Below are positions 19,107 to 27,773 of a stretch of DNA of 64,000 nucleotides, piece by piece. The position numbers and the translations under genes are program-made. The DNA is from UBA940 sp045613745. Lineage in GTDB: Bacteria; Bacteroidota; Bacteroidia; Bacteroidales; Rikenellaceae. The notes beneath the pieces were generated by a model that ran no database searches, was not told where the DNA came from, and saw only the letters and a program-made list of their open reading frames with translations. The stretch spans positions 79,562-143,561 of the forward strand of contig JAZLBP010000008.1 in NCBI GenBank assembly GCA_045613745.1, in the 5' to 3' direction. The stretch's first letter is position 1. Each line of letters opens with the position of its first letter.

Positions 19107-19475
19107 TTAATCTTTTATTTTGGTTTTAACTATTTCAATGTCTTGTCGGATTTGAGCCTGCAACTCTTCGAGTGAGTCGAAACGTTGTTCGCTGCGAAGA
19201 AAGTCACCCAATACAACGCATAATTGTCGGCCATACAAGTCGCCCTCAAATCCTATGATATGCACCTCGGCTCCTCGCACCGCACGGCTGTCAATCGTAG
19301 GTTTACATCCTACATTCACCACAGCAGGGTAGGCTATGCCTTCAAGTGTCACTTCGGCGGCATACACTCCGTTTGGAGTTGTGTCCTCGGCCGCAAGAGC
19401 GATGTTGGCGGTAGGTACTCCGAGTGTGCGTCCGATGCGGTTGCCTTCAACTACTATTCCTTCAATTCGTTTCAC
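19107..19475 (-). CDS. Stand-alone riboflavin kinase domain (RibF C-terminal part only)
   Basis: Phosphorylates riboflavin to FMN. The 122 residues are a complete flavokinase domain: GNRIGRTLGVPTANI (11-25, the G-RxLGxPTAN nucleotide signature), NGVYAAEV, AVVNVGCKPTID and EVHIIGFEGDLYGRQL. The usual bacterial RibF is bifunctional, about 300 residues, with an N-terminal FAD synthetase domain. Here only 7 nt separate its ATG from the preceding permease stop, so the synthetase half is absent rather than frameshifted. FAD synthesis must be encoded elsewhere. Confidence 0.85.
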   Translation of the reverse strand: MKRIEGIVVEGNRIGRTLGVPTANIALAAEDTTPNGVYAAEVTLEGIAYPAVVNVGCKPTIDSRAVRGAEVHIIGFEGDLYGRQLCVVLGDFLRSEQRFDSLEELQAQIRQDIEIVKTKIKD

Positions 19476-19482
19476 GCGCGAG

Positions 19483-20574
19483 TTACATATTTTCGGTTAA
19501 CTTCTGCACCACGCGGATGTTGTTGAAAAACTCCTTGGCAAACACGCGGATTACATTATAACTCGGAATAGCGAACAGCATACCCACAACACCACCAACG
19601 CTTCCTGCAATCAGAATTACAAGGAATATTTCGAGCGGATGGGCGTGCACACTATTGGAATACAACACAGGTTGCAACACAAAGTTGTCGATTGCTTGCG
19701 CAGTGAGGATTGTACCACCCACAATAAGCAGTATGCCAACGGTGGTAAGGCCTGCAATAGGCGAGAGCAGAGCAATTATCAATCCCAAACATAAGCCAAT
19801 CAGCGGACCGATATAGGGAATAACATTCAGCACTCCCACAAACGTAGCGATGGTAAGTGCGTCGGTCGAAACCATACCAAACAGGCGCAGGACAACCGAC
19901 ACGAAAGTAAACATAATGGTCGATTCCAAAAGGATACCCGTAAAGTAGCGTTTAAGCAAGTGCATAATAGAGTCGATAGCGCGACTGATATTCTCGCCGT
20001 ACTTTTGGGGTGTGATGGTCAGCACAATACTTTTGAAAAGTCCCTCCTCCTTGATAAAGAAGAACGATATAAACAGTATCGAGAATATGGCAATGGCAGT
20101 ATTACCCACAACCGATACCGTGCCGCTTAACAGCGAGTTAATGGTGCCGATGTTAAGTATCTCTTTAAATGAAGTGAGCAGAGATTCCGTCAGCGAGAAC
20201 TCTTGTGCCATACCCAGCTTGTCAATCATAAAGTTCTGGATATTGGTCAGCGGTTCATCGATATAGGTAGCAAGTGTTTTGATGTCGATGTTCGAAAGCT
20301 CATTCAGTTTCTTAAAGAGCAGAGGAATCAACGACACAAACACACCGCCAAAAACTGCGCAGAACGCAACCAGCGTAATCAATGCCGCCAACCAGCGGGG
20401 CATCGAGAACTTGCGGATGCGAATCTTACACAAGCGGTTCATAAGCGGACCCATAATGATGTTAATCAGCACCGCAGCAATAATATACAGAACGATATTG
20501 CTGAAATACCACACTCCCAAACCGACGGCGGCAAGGGTCAAAAGTCCGATTATGTATTTCGGAATGCTGTTCAT
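19483..20574 (-). CDS. AI-2E family (PerM/YhhT-like) membrane transporter
   Basis: A 363-residue polytopic protein of the AI-2E transporter family. Hydrophobic pairs lie at the N-terminus (about 8-38 and 64-88), followed by a soluble helical stretch (about 90-140) and four to five further helices (about 150-345). The signature region FVGVLNVIPYIGPLIGLCLGLIIALLS (about 241-267) and the C-terminal FAIPSYNVIRVFAKEF are typical. The substrate is unknown; some members export AI-2 or exchange sodium. It sits between psd and the riboflavin kinase with short gaps. Confidence 0.87.
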   Translation of the reverse strand: MNSIPKYIIGLLTLAAVGLGVWYFSNIVLYIIAAVLINIIMGPLMNRLCKIRIRKFSMPRWLAALITLVAFCAVFGGVFVSLIPLLFKKLNELSNIDIKTLATYIDEPLTNIQNFMIDKLGMAQEFSLTESLLTSFKEILNIGTINSLLSGTVSVVGNTAIAIFSILFISFFFIKEEGLFKSIVLTITPQKYGENISRAIDSIMHLLKRYFTGILLESTIMFTFVSVVLRLFGMVSTDALTIATFVGVLNVIPYIGPLIGLCLGLIIALLSPIAGLTTVGILLIVGGTILTAQAIDNFVLQPVLYSNSVHAHPLEIFLVILIAGSVGGVVGMLFAIPSYNVIRVFAKEFFNNIRVVQKLTENM

Positions 20575-20587
20575 TCAGAGGTTTTGT

Positions 20588-21247
20588 TTATTTCAGACGT
20601 GCAATAGGGGTTTGCGAGCCTACAACCTTATCTCCGAGGGTGACCATAATCTCAGCATCCAGCGGCAGATAGATATCCACACGGCTACCAAACTTGATGA
20701 ATCCCGATTGAGAGTTTTGGGTTGCGATTTGGCCTTTGCTTGCGTACGACACGATACGGCGAGCGATAAGTCCTGCAACTTGACGGAAAATCACAATGGC
20801 TCCTTTGGCGGTCTTCACGCCCACAGTCATACGTTCGTTGTCGTCCGACGATTTGGGGTGGCTGGCAACCAGGAATTTACCGGGGTGGTATTGTTTGTGT
20901 ATAACCTCACCACCTACGGGGAACCAGTTGATGTGTACGTTGAATAGGTTCATAAAAATCGACACCTGCATCATCTTCTCGCCACAAACCTCAGTCTCCA
21001 TAATATCCTCGCTAACCACAACGACTCCGTCACAAGGCGAATATACCAAATCGGGATCGGTGAGGTGGGGGCGCACAGGCTCGCGGAAGAATGCCACCAC
21101 GATGCCCCACGACAGGATGGTTACTCCCCACAGAATATAAAGTCCGAGCGGTGAGAATGACACAAATGCGGTCAAAAGTCCTGCTACGACAGCCAGAAAT
21201 GCCGAAACAACCAGAATTGTTCCCGTTCCTTCTTTATTAATCTTCAT
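20588..21247 (-). CDS. psd: Phosphatidylserine decarboxylase, short membrane-anchored form
   Basis: Produces phosphatidylethanolamine. The 219-residue proenzyme has two N-terminal hydrophobic segments (about 10-50), FFREPVRP, the conserved YSPCDGVVV, FMNLFNVHINWFPVGGEV, RQVAGLIARRIV and the self-cleavage region FIKFGSRVD (about 185-193). The serine there becomes the pyruvoyl group. The short GS form is usual in Bacteroidota. It follows cdsA by 16 nt, linking two steps of phospholipid synthesis; no phosphatidylserine synthase gene is adjacent. Confidence 0.94.
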   Translation of the reverse strand: MKINKEGTGTILVVSAFLAVVAGLLTAFVSFSPLGLYILWGVTILSWGIVVAFFREPVRPHLTDPDLVYSPCDGVVVVSEDIMETEVCGEKMMQVSIFMNLFNVHINWFPVGGEVIHKQYHPGKFLVASHPKSSDDNERMTVGVKTAKGAIVIFRQVAGLIARRIVSYASKGQIATQNSQSGFIKFGSRVDIYLPLDAEIMVTLGDKVVGSQTPIARLK

Positions 21248-21263
21248 ATCGTTGAGTTTTAGT

Positions 21264-22127
21264 TTAGAATTGCATTATCATATCACATAAAATGGTCACA
21301 AGTGCCATAGGAGCAGACAAGAACAGCGCATCGAATCGGTCCAAGAAGCCACCATGACCCGGCATAATGCTGCCCGAATCCTTGATTCCGAGCGAGCGTT
21401 TGAACATCGACTCGATAAGGTCGCCGGCAACACCCGACAGCGCAATCACCACACCCCAAACACCCATCAATACGGGAGAAATATTGAGCCATAATGCTCC
21501 GATTGTAGCACTCACCACACAAGCCGAAACTACGCCACCGACGAAACCTTCCCACGACTTCTTGGGTGAAATCGAAGGACACATTTTGTGGCGGCCGAAG
21601 GTCATACCAAACAAATAGGCGAACACATCGTTAGCCCACACGATAATCATGTATGCCAAAATATACTGTCCATTCCACTCACTGCTATTCGTCAGTCCGA
21701 GCAGAGTCATTGCAACAACGGGCAGAGCGATATAGGTCACGCCTGCAAATGTGGTGCTGATGTTTGCAATAGGATTTTGACTGCCTCGCCACAGTTGCGA
21801 TACAAACACCATGACCGACAAGAAAACAACGGCAGCAGCAATGAGTATTGTATAAGGTAGGGTACTCGAAGGCAGATAGGGCAAAGAGTGACTTGCCAAA
21901 AGGCCAATAAGCACCACCAATACCGCAATAGCCAAACCAAAAACTCGGTTGGGAGCATATCCTGCCTTGCGACACATACCATAGAACTCCCACAGAGAGC
22001 CAATGGTTATGCCGAGCGCAAAAAGTGCATAAAAATGAATGTTGGTAAGTGTTGCCAACAGCACAACACCGAAGAGCACAAGTCCACTCGCAGTTCTGAT
22101 TAGCAGGTTTTTGGTTTTGTCGTTCAT
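21264..22127 (-). CDS. cdsA: CdsA, phosphatidate cytidylyltransferase
   Basis: Makes CDP-diacylglycerol, the precursor of all phospholipids, at the inner membrane. The 287-residue protein (start at MNDKTKN; an open frame extends upstream into ftsH sequence but is not needed) has about eight membrane segments. It carries the CDP-alcohol-synthase region ANDVFAYLFGMTFGRHKMCPSISPKKSWEG and the C-terminal signature SMFKRSLGIKDSGSIMPGHGGFLDRFDALF. It sits between ftsH and psd. Confidence 0.95.
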   Translation of the reverse strand: MNDKTKNLLIRTASGLVLFGVVLLATLTNIHFYALFALGITIGSLWEFYGMCRKAGYAPNRVFGLAIAVLVVLIGLLASHSLPYLPSSTLPYTILIAAAVVFLSVMVFVSQLWRGSQNPIANISTTFAGVTYIALPVVAMTLLGLTNSSEWNGQYILAYMIIVWANDVFAYLFGMTFGRHKMCPSISPKKSWEGFVGGVVSACVVSATIGALWLNISPVLMGVWGVVIALSGVAGDLIESMFKRSLGIKDSGSIMPGHGGFLDRFDALFLSAPMALVTILCDMIMQF

Positions 22128-22165
22128 AGGTTTGTTGGGTGTAAATTTATAGGTCGTTAGGTTTA

Positions 22166-24187
22166 TTACTCTTGTTCGGTTACAGCGGACTCTTCGTTGG
22201 CCGACTCCGATTGGGGTTCGGCCTCGGCGCCACACTCTTGGGTGGGAGCAGCATTCTTTGCAGCCTCTTCCAACTCTTTGGCGATGTCCTTTTGGCGTTT
22301 GCCGAAGATATCAACCAAGTCCTCGGTAAAGACAACCTCTTTTTCGAGCAGGCGCTCGGCCAGTCGGGTGAGTCCCTCGCTGTTCTCAGTCAGCACCTTC
22401 TCGGCCATTTTATATGCTTGTTCGAGGATTTTCTTCGCCTCGGCGTCAATCTTCTCGGCAGTTTGCTCGCTATAAGGCTTGGTCATTGCATAGTCGTTTT
22501 GGCCGGTCGAGTCATAGAAGCTGATGTTGCCCGTTGTTTCGCCCATACCATAATAAGCAACCATCGAGTAGGCCATCTTGGTTGCGCGTTCCAAGTCGTT
22601 CAGCGCACCGGTCGAAACCTCGCCAAAGGTGAGAGCCTCCGAAACACGGCCACCCAACAGCGATGCCATCTCGTCCATCATTTGGGGGCGGGTGGTGAGT
22701 TGGCGCTCTTCGGGCAGATACCAAGCTGCACCCAGAGCCTTACCACGCGGAATGATGGTAACCTTAATCAGAGGATTAGCCTCCTCCAACAGCCAGCTTA
22801 CGGTAGCGTGACCAGCCTCGTGGAATGCGATTTTGCGTTTCTCGGCGGGAGTGATAATCTTGTTGCGTTTCTCCAAACCACCGATAATGCGGTCAACGGC
22901 AGCCAAGAAATCCTCCTTGCCGACGCTCTTCTTATTATGACGAGCAGCAATCAGTGCCGCCTCGTTACAAACATTGGCAATATCTGCACCCGAGAAACCG
23001 GGAGTTTGTTTTGCCAAGAACTCACGATCGAGGTCGCTATCGGTTTTGATGTTTTTGAGGTGCACATCAAAGATTTGGCGGCGCTCAATAACATCGGGCA
23101 GACCTACCTCGATTTGGCGGTCGAAACGACCTGCACGGGTCAAAGCCTTATCCAAAATATCTACACGGTTGGTCGCTGCAAGCACAATAACTCCTGCGTT
23201 CGATGCGAAACCATCCATCTCGGTAAGCAGTTGGTTGAGAGTATTCTCGCGCTCGTCGTTGCCCGAGAAACCTGCATTCTTGCCACGCGCACGACCGATG
23301 GCGTCAATCTCATCAATAAACACAATGCAGGGAGCTTTCTCTTTGGCTTGTTGGAACAAGTCGCGCACCCTCGATGCACCCACACCAACGAACATCTCGA
23401 CAAAGTCCGAACCGCTCATCGACAAGAAGGGTACATTTGCCTCGCCAGCCACAGCCTTCGCCAACAGGGTTTTACCTGTTCCGGGAGGGCCAACAAGCAG
23501 CGCGCCTTTGGGAATTTTACCACCCAAGTCGCGGTATTTTTGCGGTGTGCGCAGGAAGTCCACAATCTCCATAATCTCGACTTTGGCTTCCTCCAAGCCT
23601 GCAACATCCTTGAATGTCACGCGGTTGGCGTTATTCTTATCGAATACTTGCGCTTTGGCCTTACCTACATTGAACACGCCTTGGCCTGCTCCGCCACCGC
23701 CTCCACTCATACTGCGCATCATAAAAAGCCAAATGCCGATGAATACCAGCCACGGCAGGAACGAAATCAGTGCGTCGCCCCAGCCACCGCCTTCATTGGT
23801 GTAGCTTACGGGCACGCTTCGGCCGTATTGGCTTTCGGCAGTTTTCAAATCCTCGCGGAACGAATCCACCGAGCCAATGTTAAACTGAAACTGCCATTCG
23901 CTATCGGGCAGGGTAGAGTATTTGTCTTGTGTGCGGTACTCCTCGATTGCCTTGGGCGTAAGGTACACGCGAGCAACATCGCGGTTTACAACCACGATTT
24001 TCTCGACCTCGCCCTTTTCAACCATCTGTTCGACTTCGACCCACGACGATTCCGAGGGCGAGTTGACATCGCCTACCATCCACCAGCCGATAATTACGGC
24101 GGCGATGATAAACCACATCACATTGAACGGGTTGAAAGGCAGTCCTTTGCGGGGTGCCTTTGGTCTATTATTCATTTGTTTTGCCAT
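22166..24187 (-). CDS. ftsH: FtsH, ATP-dependent zinc metalloprotease
   Basis: Membrane-anchored AAA protease degrading misfolded membrane proteins and some regulators. Of 673 residues, helix 1 is near 22-40 and helix 2 near 145-160, with a periplasmic domain between. The AAA module has Walker A GPPGTGKT, Walker B FIDEIDA, pore FVEMFVGVGASRVRD and SRH ATNRVDILDKALTRAGRFDRQ. The protease site is HEAGH. It ends in an acidic Gln/Glu/Ala-rich tail. It follows rsfS. Confidence 0.97.
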   Translation of the reverse strand: MAKQMNNRPKAPRKGLPFNPFNVMWFIIAAVIIGWWMVGDVNSPSESSWVEVEQMVEKGEVEKIVVVNRDVARVYLTPKAIEEYRTQDKYSTLPDSEWQFQFNIGSVDSFREDLKTAESQYGRSVPVSYTNEGGGWGDALISFLPWLVFIGIWLFMMRSMSGGGGGAGQGVFNVGKAKAQVFDKNNANRVTFKDVAGLEEAKVEIMEIVDFLRTPQKYRDLGGKIPKGALLVGPPGTGKTLLAKAVAGEANVPFLSMSGSDFVEMFVGVGASRVRDLFQQAKEKAPCIVFIDEIDAIGRARGKNAGFSGNDERENTLNQLLTEMDGFASNAGVIVLAATNRVDILDKALTRAGRFDRQIEVGLPDVIERRQIFDVHLKNIKTDSDLDREFLAKQTPGFSGADIANVCNEAALIAARHNKKSVGKEDFLAAVDRIIGGLEKRNKIITPAEKRKIAFHEAGHATVSWLLEEANPLIKVTIIPRGKALGAAWYLPEERQLTTRPQMMDEMASLLGGRVSEALTFGEVSTGALNDLERATKMAYSMVAYYGMGETTGNISFYDSTGQNDYAMTKPYSEQTAEKIDAEAKKILEQAYKMAEKVLTENSEGLTRLAERLLEKEVVFTEDLVDIFGKRQKDIAKELEEAAKNAAPTQECGAEAEPQSESANEESAVTEQE

Positions 24188-24223
24188 AGTGTGTTGTCTT
24201 GTGAATGAAGTTTGGGGTGAGGA

Positions 24224-24574
24224 TTACTCCTCGTAGTCGTAGCGAGTGCAGGGTGCGTCAGCCCACAGTTCTTCGAGTTTGTAGAAGTCGCGCATCTCGG
24301 TTTGGAAGATGTGAACGATGATGTCGGTGTAGTCCATAGCCACCCACAGCGAGTTCATCTTACCGTCCACGCGCCACACTTTTTGACCGAGCTGGTTGAA
24401 AACATCCTCCTCGATTGCATCTGCAATAGCAGACACTTGGGTAGTCGAGTCGGCGTTGCAGATTACGAAGTGCGAGCAGATAGCTCCATCGAGTTGTTGC
24501 AGGTCGAGCGAAATAATGTTTTTTGCCTTACGGTTTTGTGCGGCCTCTACGATTGAATTTAACAGTTTATCCAT
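24224..24574 (-). CDS. rsfS: RsfS, ribosome silencing factor
   Basis: Binds L14 on the 50S subunit and blocks subunit joining when nutrients are scarce. The 116-residue length is normal. Signatures are KAKNIISLDLQQLDGAICSHFVICNADSTTQVSAIADAI and the C-terminal WVAMDYTDIIVHIFQTEMRDFYKLEELWADA. First gene of the run leading to ahcY and downstream of a clear promoter. Confidence 0.95.
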   Translation of the reverse strand: MDKLLNSIVEAAQNRKAKNIISLDLQQLDGAICSHFVICNADSTTQVSAIADAIEEDVFNQLGQKVWRVDGKMNSLWVAMDYTDIIVHIFQTEMRDFYKLEELWADAPCTRYDYEE

Positions 24575-24617
24575 AGTGTTATATCTTCTGTTTTCGATAC
24601 TTTGTTTTAAGAATCAA

Positions 24618-24625
24618 CAAATGTA
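24618..24625 (-). promoter_or_regulatory. -7 box TACATTTG for rsfS-ftsH and downstream genes
   Basis: Perfect minus-strand TAnnTTTG, predicted start near 24611, leader about 37 nt. A TTTTTG lies about 22 nt upstream of the box. Confidence 0.6.
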
Positions 24626-24680
24626 CAAATTATTAACAAATTTCTTGCAAAAAAAGTATGTCAATACGCATTTATATGGG

Positions 24681-25574
24681 TTATTTTCCCTGAACCATCT
24701 CGATTATAGTGCTTCGGAGCGCCTCGATGATGGAGTGTTTGACATAAGTGCGCCTTACGGCCAATGCGATTTTGCGCGACGCGGCACCCTTGGCCAAGGT
24801 CTTAATCTGGCTTTGGCGCTCGGTGGGTACAAACTCGGTAGCCATCTCGGGAATGACCGTCATATAGGCGGTGCAATCAACCAAGTGCATAAGTGTTTCG
24901 AGCGAGCCACCCTCGAAGGTGTGACGCGAGGCGTTGAGTCTACGGATTTGACACAACTCGGCAACTTGATCACGCAAGCAGTGGCCTTGCGACAGCAATA
25001 CGAGTTGTTTGGGGTCAATATCTTCGATGCGGATGTTGCTGCGCTCATAAAGCGGGTTGAGCGGCGATACATAGGCGAAGAAACGGTCGTTGAACATCTC
25101 GAACTCCATAATACCCTCGGGGGTTGTGCCGCTGGCGATGATAGCCACGTCGAGCATATCCTTTTCGAGCGCGGTACAGATGTCGGCGGTCTCCATCTCC
25201 TTGACATTGATATCAACCTTGGGGTAGCGTTTCAGGAATTCGGGGATGAACTTGTGCAACAGATAGGGCGACACCGTGGGAATCACACCCAAGCGCAGCG
25301 TACCTGCAATCTCGCCTTTGAGTTCGTTTACCGACTCCTTGATGTAGTTGTAGGCGCGCAAGGTCTCCTTGGCGTTGCGGATAACCACCTCGCCTGCCTC
25401 TGTGGGGATTACGGGTTTCTTGCTGCGGTCGAGCAATACCACGCCGAGTTCCTCCTCCAAGTTTTTGATTTGCATACTGAGCGAGGGCTGTGTTACAAAG
25501 CAGAGCTCCGAGGCTTGCGAAAAACTGCCGCAGTTAGCCACCGCCAACAAGTATTCAAGTTGAATGATTGTCAT
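24681..25574 (-). CDS. oxyR: OxyR, LysR-type hydrogen-peroxide sensor
   Basis: Transcription regulator with an N-terminal winged helix (residues 1-60: LEYLLAVANCGSFSQASELCFVTQPSLSMQIKNLEEELGV) and a two-lobed sensor. With the start at MTIIQLEY (297 aa), the redox pair in GHCLRDQVAELC falls at Cys199 and Cys208, the same numbering and spacing as E. coli OxyR, so it should form the peroxide-driven disulfide. TFEGGSLETLMHLV also matches. An upstream methionine (25598) lies inside the -7 box and is rejected. No catalase, dps or ahp gene is adjacent. Confidence 0.93.
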   Translation of the reverse strand: MTIIQLEYLLAVANCGSFSQASELCFVTQPSLSMQIKNLEEELGVVLLDRSKKPVIPTEAGEVVIRNAKETLRAYNYIKESVNELKGEIAGTLRLGVIPTVSPYLLHKFIPEFLKRYPKVDINVKEMETADICTALEKDMLDVAIIASGTTPEGIMEFEMFNDRFFAYVSPLNPLYERSNIRIEDIDPKQLVLLSQGHCLRDQVAELCQIRRLNASRHTFEGGSLETLMHLVDCTAYMTVIPEMATEFVPTERQSQIKTLAKGAASRKIALAVRRTYVKHSIIEALRSTIIEMVQGK

Positions 25575-25595
25575 TGTAGTTCTTATTAACTTGTG

Positions 25596-25603
25596 CAAAG
25601 ATA
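25596..25603 (-). promoter_or_regulatory. -7 box TATCTTTG for oxyR
   Basis: Perfect minus-strand TAnnTTTG. Predicted start near 25590, leader about 16 nt. It excludes the upstream in-frame ATG at 25598. Confidence 0.6.
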
Positions 25604-25655
25604 ATAAATTTTATTTATACTTCACCTCTTTTACCTCGCCCTTTGGCATAAAAAA

Positions 25656-25677
25656 GCGCTACCCGATTGGGTAGCGC
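25656..25677 (-). terminator. Terminator of rarA
   Basis: Perfect 9-bp repeat GCGCTACCC / GGGTAGCGC with a 4-nt loop, followed on the minus strand by TTTTT, 22 nt beyond the rarA stop. Confidence 0.85.
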
Positions 25678-25699
25678 CTAAATTGTAAATTACGAACGA

Positions 25700-26971
25700 T
25701 TAATACTTGCCTTTCCAGAGGGTTTTGATGCGTTCGGCAATACGCTCCTCGGTAGGATTGGAGGTATTGGGAGCATAAAAACGTTTGCCACTCAATCCCT
25801 CGGGCATAAACTCCATATCGGCAAAACCGCCAAAATCGTGAGCATATTTATAGCTTTGGCCATAACCTTCATCGCGCATAAGTTTGGTCACTCCGTTGCG
25901 AATATCGAGCGGTACGGGGCGGTTGTTGGTGTCGCGCGCAACAAAAGCAAGTGCCTCATTGATAGCCTTGTATGCCGAATTGCTCTTGGGCGAGGTTGCA
26001 AGATAGATGGTTGCTTCGGCCAGCGGAATACGAGCCTCGGGCATACCGATTCGGTGTACTGTATCGAAGCAGGCGTTGGCAAGCAACATAGCATTGGGAT
26101 TGGCCAAGCCGATGTCCTCCGACGCAAGAATTACCAACCTACGAGCGATGAACAAGGGGTCTTCGCCACCCGATAACATACGCGCCAAGTAGTAGATGGC
26201 TGCATTGGGGTCGCTACCGCGCACACTCTTGATGAATGCCGAGATTACATCGTAGTGCTGTTCGCCGTTTTTGTCATACAGCGCAAGGTTTTGTTGTAGG
26301 CAGTCAGTGATGGTTTTGTCATCGATTACAAGGTCGCCGTCGGTGGCTCGCGATATGATGTCGATAATGTTCAAAAACTTGCGCGCATCGCCTCCCGAAA
26401 AGCGGAACAATGCCTCGGTTTCAACCACCTTGGGATTGCGCTCGCGAAGCTCCGCATCGAGTGAAAGTGTTCGTTCAAGTAACTGCTGCAATTCGTCGTT
26501 GTTCAACGATTTGAGAGTATATACTTGACACCTCGACAGCAGGGGAGTGATGACCTCAAACGAGGGGTTCTCGGTGGTGGCTCCGATGAGCGTTACAACA
26601 CCCTGTTCGACCGCACCCAAAAGCGAGTCTTGCTGGCTCTTATTGAAGCGGTGAATCTCGTCGATAAACAGAATGGGCGAGGGGGTATTGAAGAACTGCT
26701 GTTTGGCTGCTTTGTCGAGCACCTCACGCACCTCGCGCACACCCGAAGTGACAGCCGACAGCGTGAAGAATGGGCGGTCCAGCTGCGTTGCAATAACCCT
26801 TGCGAGGGTGGTTTTACCCACACCCGGAGGGCCCCACAGAATGAACGACGGCACATTGCCCGCCTCCACAAAACGGCGCAACACTCCTCCCGGACCGACC
26901 AAGTGGGTCTGTCCGACTACATCGTCCAATGTTCGCGGCCTGAGTCGTTCTGCCAAAGGAATGTTACTCAT
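25700..26971 (-). CDS. rarA: RarA (MgsA), replication-associated AAA ATPase
   Basis: Clamp-loader-like ATPase acting at stalled replication forks. The 423 residues begin PLAERLRPRTLDDVVGQTHLVGPGG and carry Walker A GPPGVGKTT, Walker B LFIDEIHRFNK, sensor IGATTENPSFEV and the RarA C-terminal signature GSDPNAAIYYLARMLSGGEDPLFIARRLV with DIGLANP. The C-terminal tetramerisation region is complete. Monocistronic: own promoter and terminator. Confidence 0.95.
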   Translation of the reverse strand: MSNIPLAERLRPRTLDDVVGQTHLVGPGGVLRRFVEAGNVPSFILWGPPGVGKTTLARVIATQLDRPFFTLSAVTSGVREVREVLDKAAKQQFFNTPSPILFIDEIHRFNKSQQDSLLGAVEQGVVTLIGATTENPSFEVITPLLSRCQVYTLKSLNNDELQQLLERTLSLDAELRERNPKVVETEALFRFSGGDARKFLNIIDIISRATDGDLVIDDKTITDCLQQNLALYDKNGEQHYDVISAFIKSVRGSDPNAAIYYLARMLSGGEDPLFIARRLVILASEDIGLANPNAMLLANACFDTVHRIGMPEARIPLAEATIYLATSPKSNSAYKAINEALAFVARDTNNRPVPLDIRNGVTKLMRDEGYGQSYKYAHDFGGFADMEFMPEGLSGKRFYAPNTSNPTEERIAERIKTLWKGKY

Positions 26972-26990
26972 CGTTTTGATTGTTTTGGTG

Positions 26991-26998
26991 CAAATTTA
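26991..26998 (-). promoter_or_regulatory. -7 box TAAATTTG for rarA
   Basis: Perfect minus-strand TAnnTTTG with predicted start near 26984 and a leader of about 13 nt. Confidence 0.55.
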
Positions 26999-27024
26999 CG
27001 AAATAATCTCGATTAAACACAAAA

Positions 27025-27050
27025 GGAGTCGCACATTTCTGCGCGACTCC
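27025..27050 (-). terminator. Terminator downstream of the DUF6567-type lipoprotein
   Basis: 8-bp repeat GGAGTCGC / GCGACTCC with a 10-nt loop, then TTTTGTGTTT on the minus strand, 9 nt beyond the stop codon at 27059. Confidence 0.8.
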
Positions 27051-27058
27051 CAAAGCTC

Positions 27059-27451
27059 CTACTTGTTGTAAACATTGACACCCACATTGTCGGTAAACTC
27101 AACGATAGTACCAACGGTGGTGATAGTGTGTCGTGTAAAGAAAGGCGGAACACCTGTCAACGAATTGCGTTCGGTAATATTGATAATTGTTTGTGAGCCT
27201 GTGAGGTTGGCGTTCTTAAACAACTCGGCAACAGCATTTTCGCGAACTGCACTGCGAGAGATGCCGCCAATTCCTAATATGCGTTTAACAGAGGTGGTAG
27301 CCTCGGCCATACCCACTACGCGGAAGTTATCCTCGCGCAGAATAACCTCGGGCTGATTTTGAACCAATGCAAAAGTATTAAGGTGGGTACTACAACCCGA
27401 CAGAGTCAGCAACAGGCCTGCAACAAACAGAAGTTTAATAGATTTTTTCAT
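27059..27451 (-). CDS. Small lipoprotein, DUF6567-like
   Basis: A 130-residue predicted lipoprotein: positively charged start, hydrophobic core, lipobox LSGC (Cys20). The mature part has the pattern I associate with DUF6567 of Bacteroidota: QPEVILREDNFRVVGMAEATTSVKRILGIGG, then RENAVAELFKNANLTGSQTIINIT and a beta-rich end TITTVGTIVEFTD. Function unknown; cellular location is inferred to be periplasmic or outer membrane. No TAnnTTTG is seen upstream; the 6S-like RNA gene on the same strand ends about 58 nt before it. Confidence 0.72.
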   Translation of the reverse strand: MKKSIKLLFVAGLLLTLSGCSTHLNTFALVQNQPEVILREDNFRVVGMAEATTSVKRILGIGGISRSAVRENAVAELFKNANLTGSQTIINITERNSLTGVPPFFTRHTITTVGTIVEFTDNVGVNVYNK

Positions 27452-27508
27452 AGTTATTTGATTTGTAGTTTAATATTGTTAAGTCCTTAGATATTGAGCG
27501 ATGGACAC

Positions 27509-27666
27509 AAAAAAAACGCGGACTAAATTCTTAGGTATCCGATTCTGAGGTCTTCGACTACCTATCACTCAAATACAAGAATTAAAGCCCGCGCTGTTGT
27601 ACAACAACACGAGCGTCAAAACTTATTCCGTTGAGTGATGTGTGAAAGTGTCGAAGTTTCAGAATC
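27509..27666 (-). ncRNA. ssrS: 6S-like regulatory RNA
   Basis: Non-coding minus-strand sequence folding as 6S RNA does. The closing stem is GATTCTGA/TCAGAATC plus TTCGAC/GTCGAA. A second stem is ATCACTCAA/TTGAGTGAT (9 bp). Then comes a large unpaired central region, and an apical hairpin built from CGCT/AGCG and GTTGT/ACAAC. It ends in a terminator hairpin (CGGA..CTAA/TTAG..TCCG, 27519-27541) followed by eight Ts (27509-27516). 6S RNA mimics an open promoter and sequesters housekeeping RNA polymerase. It could equally be a related Bacteroidales-specific family. Ends are approximate. Confidence 0.62.
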
Positions 27667-27667
27667 A

Positions 27668-27675
27668 CGAAGATA
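27668..27675 (-). promoter_or_regulatory. -7-like box TATCTTCG for the 6S-like RNA
   Basis: One mismatch to TAnnTTTG, placed so that transcription would begin at about 27662, right at the base of the closing stem. Confidence 0.45.
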
Positions 27676-27773
27676 AGATAACGCCTTTTATGTATATGTC
27701 CCTTGATTGTTATTTAATCATAGGCAAATGGTTGTTTTAGTACTTGTTAATCGATTAATATGTTATTAAATGT

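Noticed and set aside
22172..24208. Long plus-strand open frame (678 codons) opposite ftsH
   Set aside because: Exact antisense shadow of a certain gene; Cys/His-rich, low-complexity translation typical of reverse frames, no recognisable domain.
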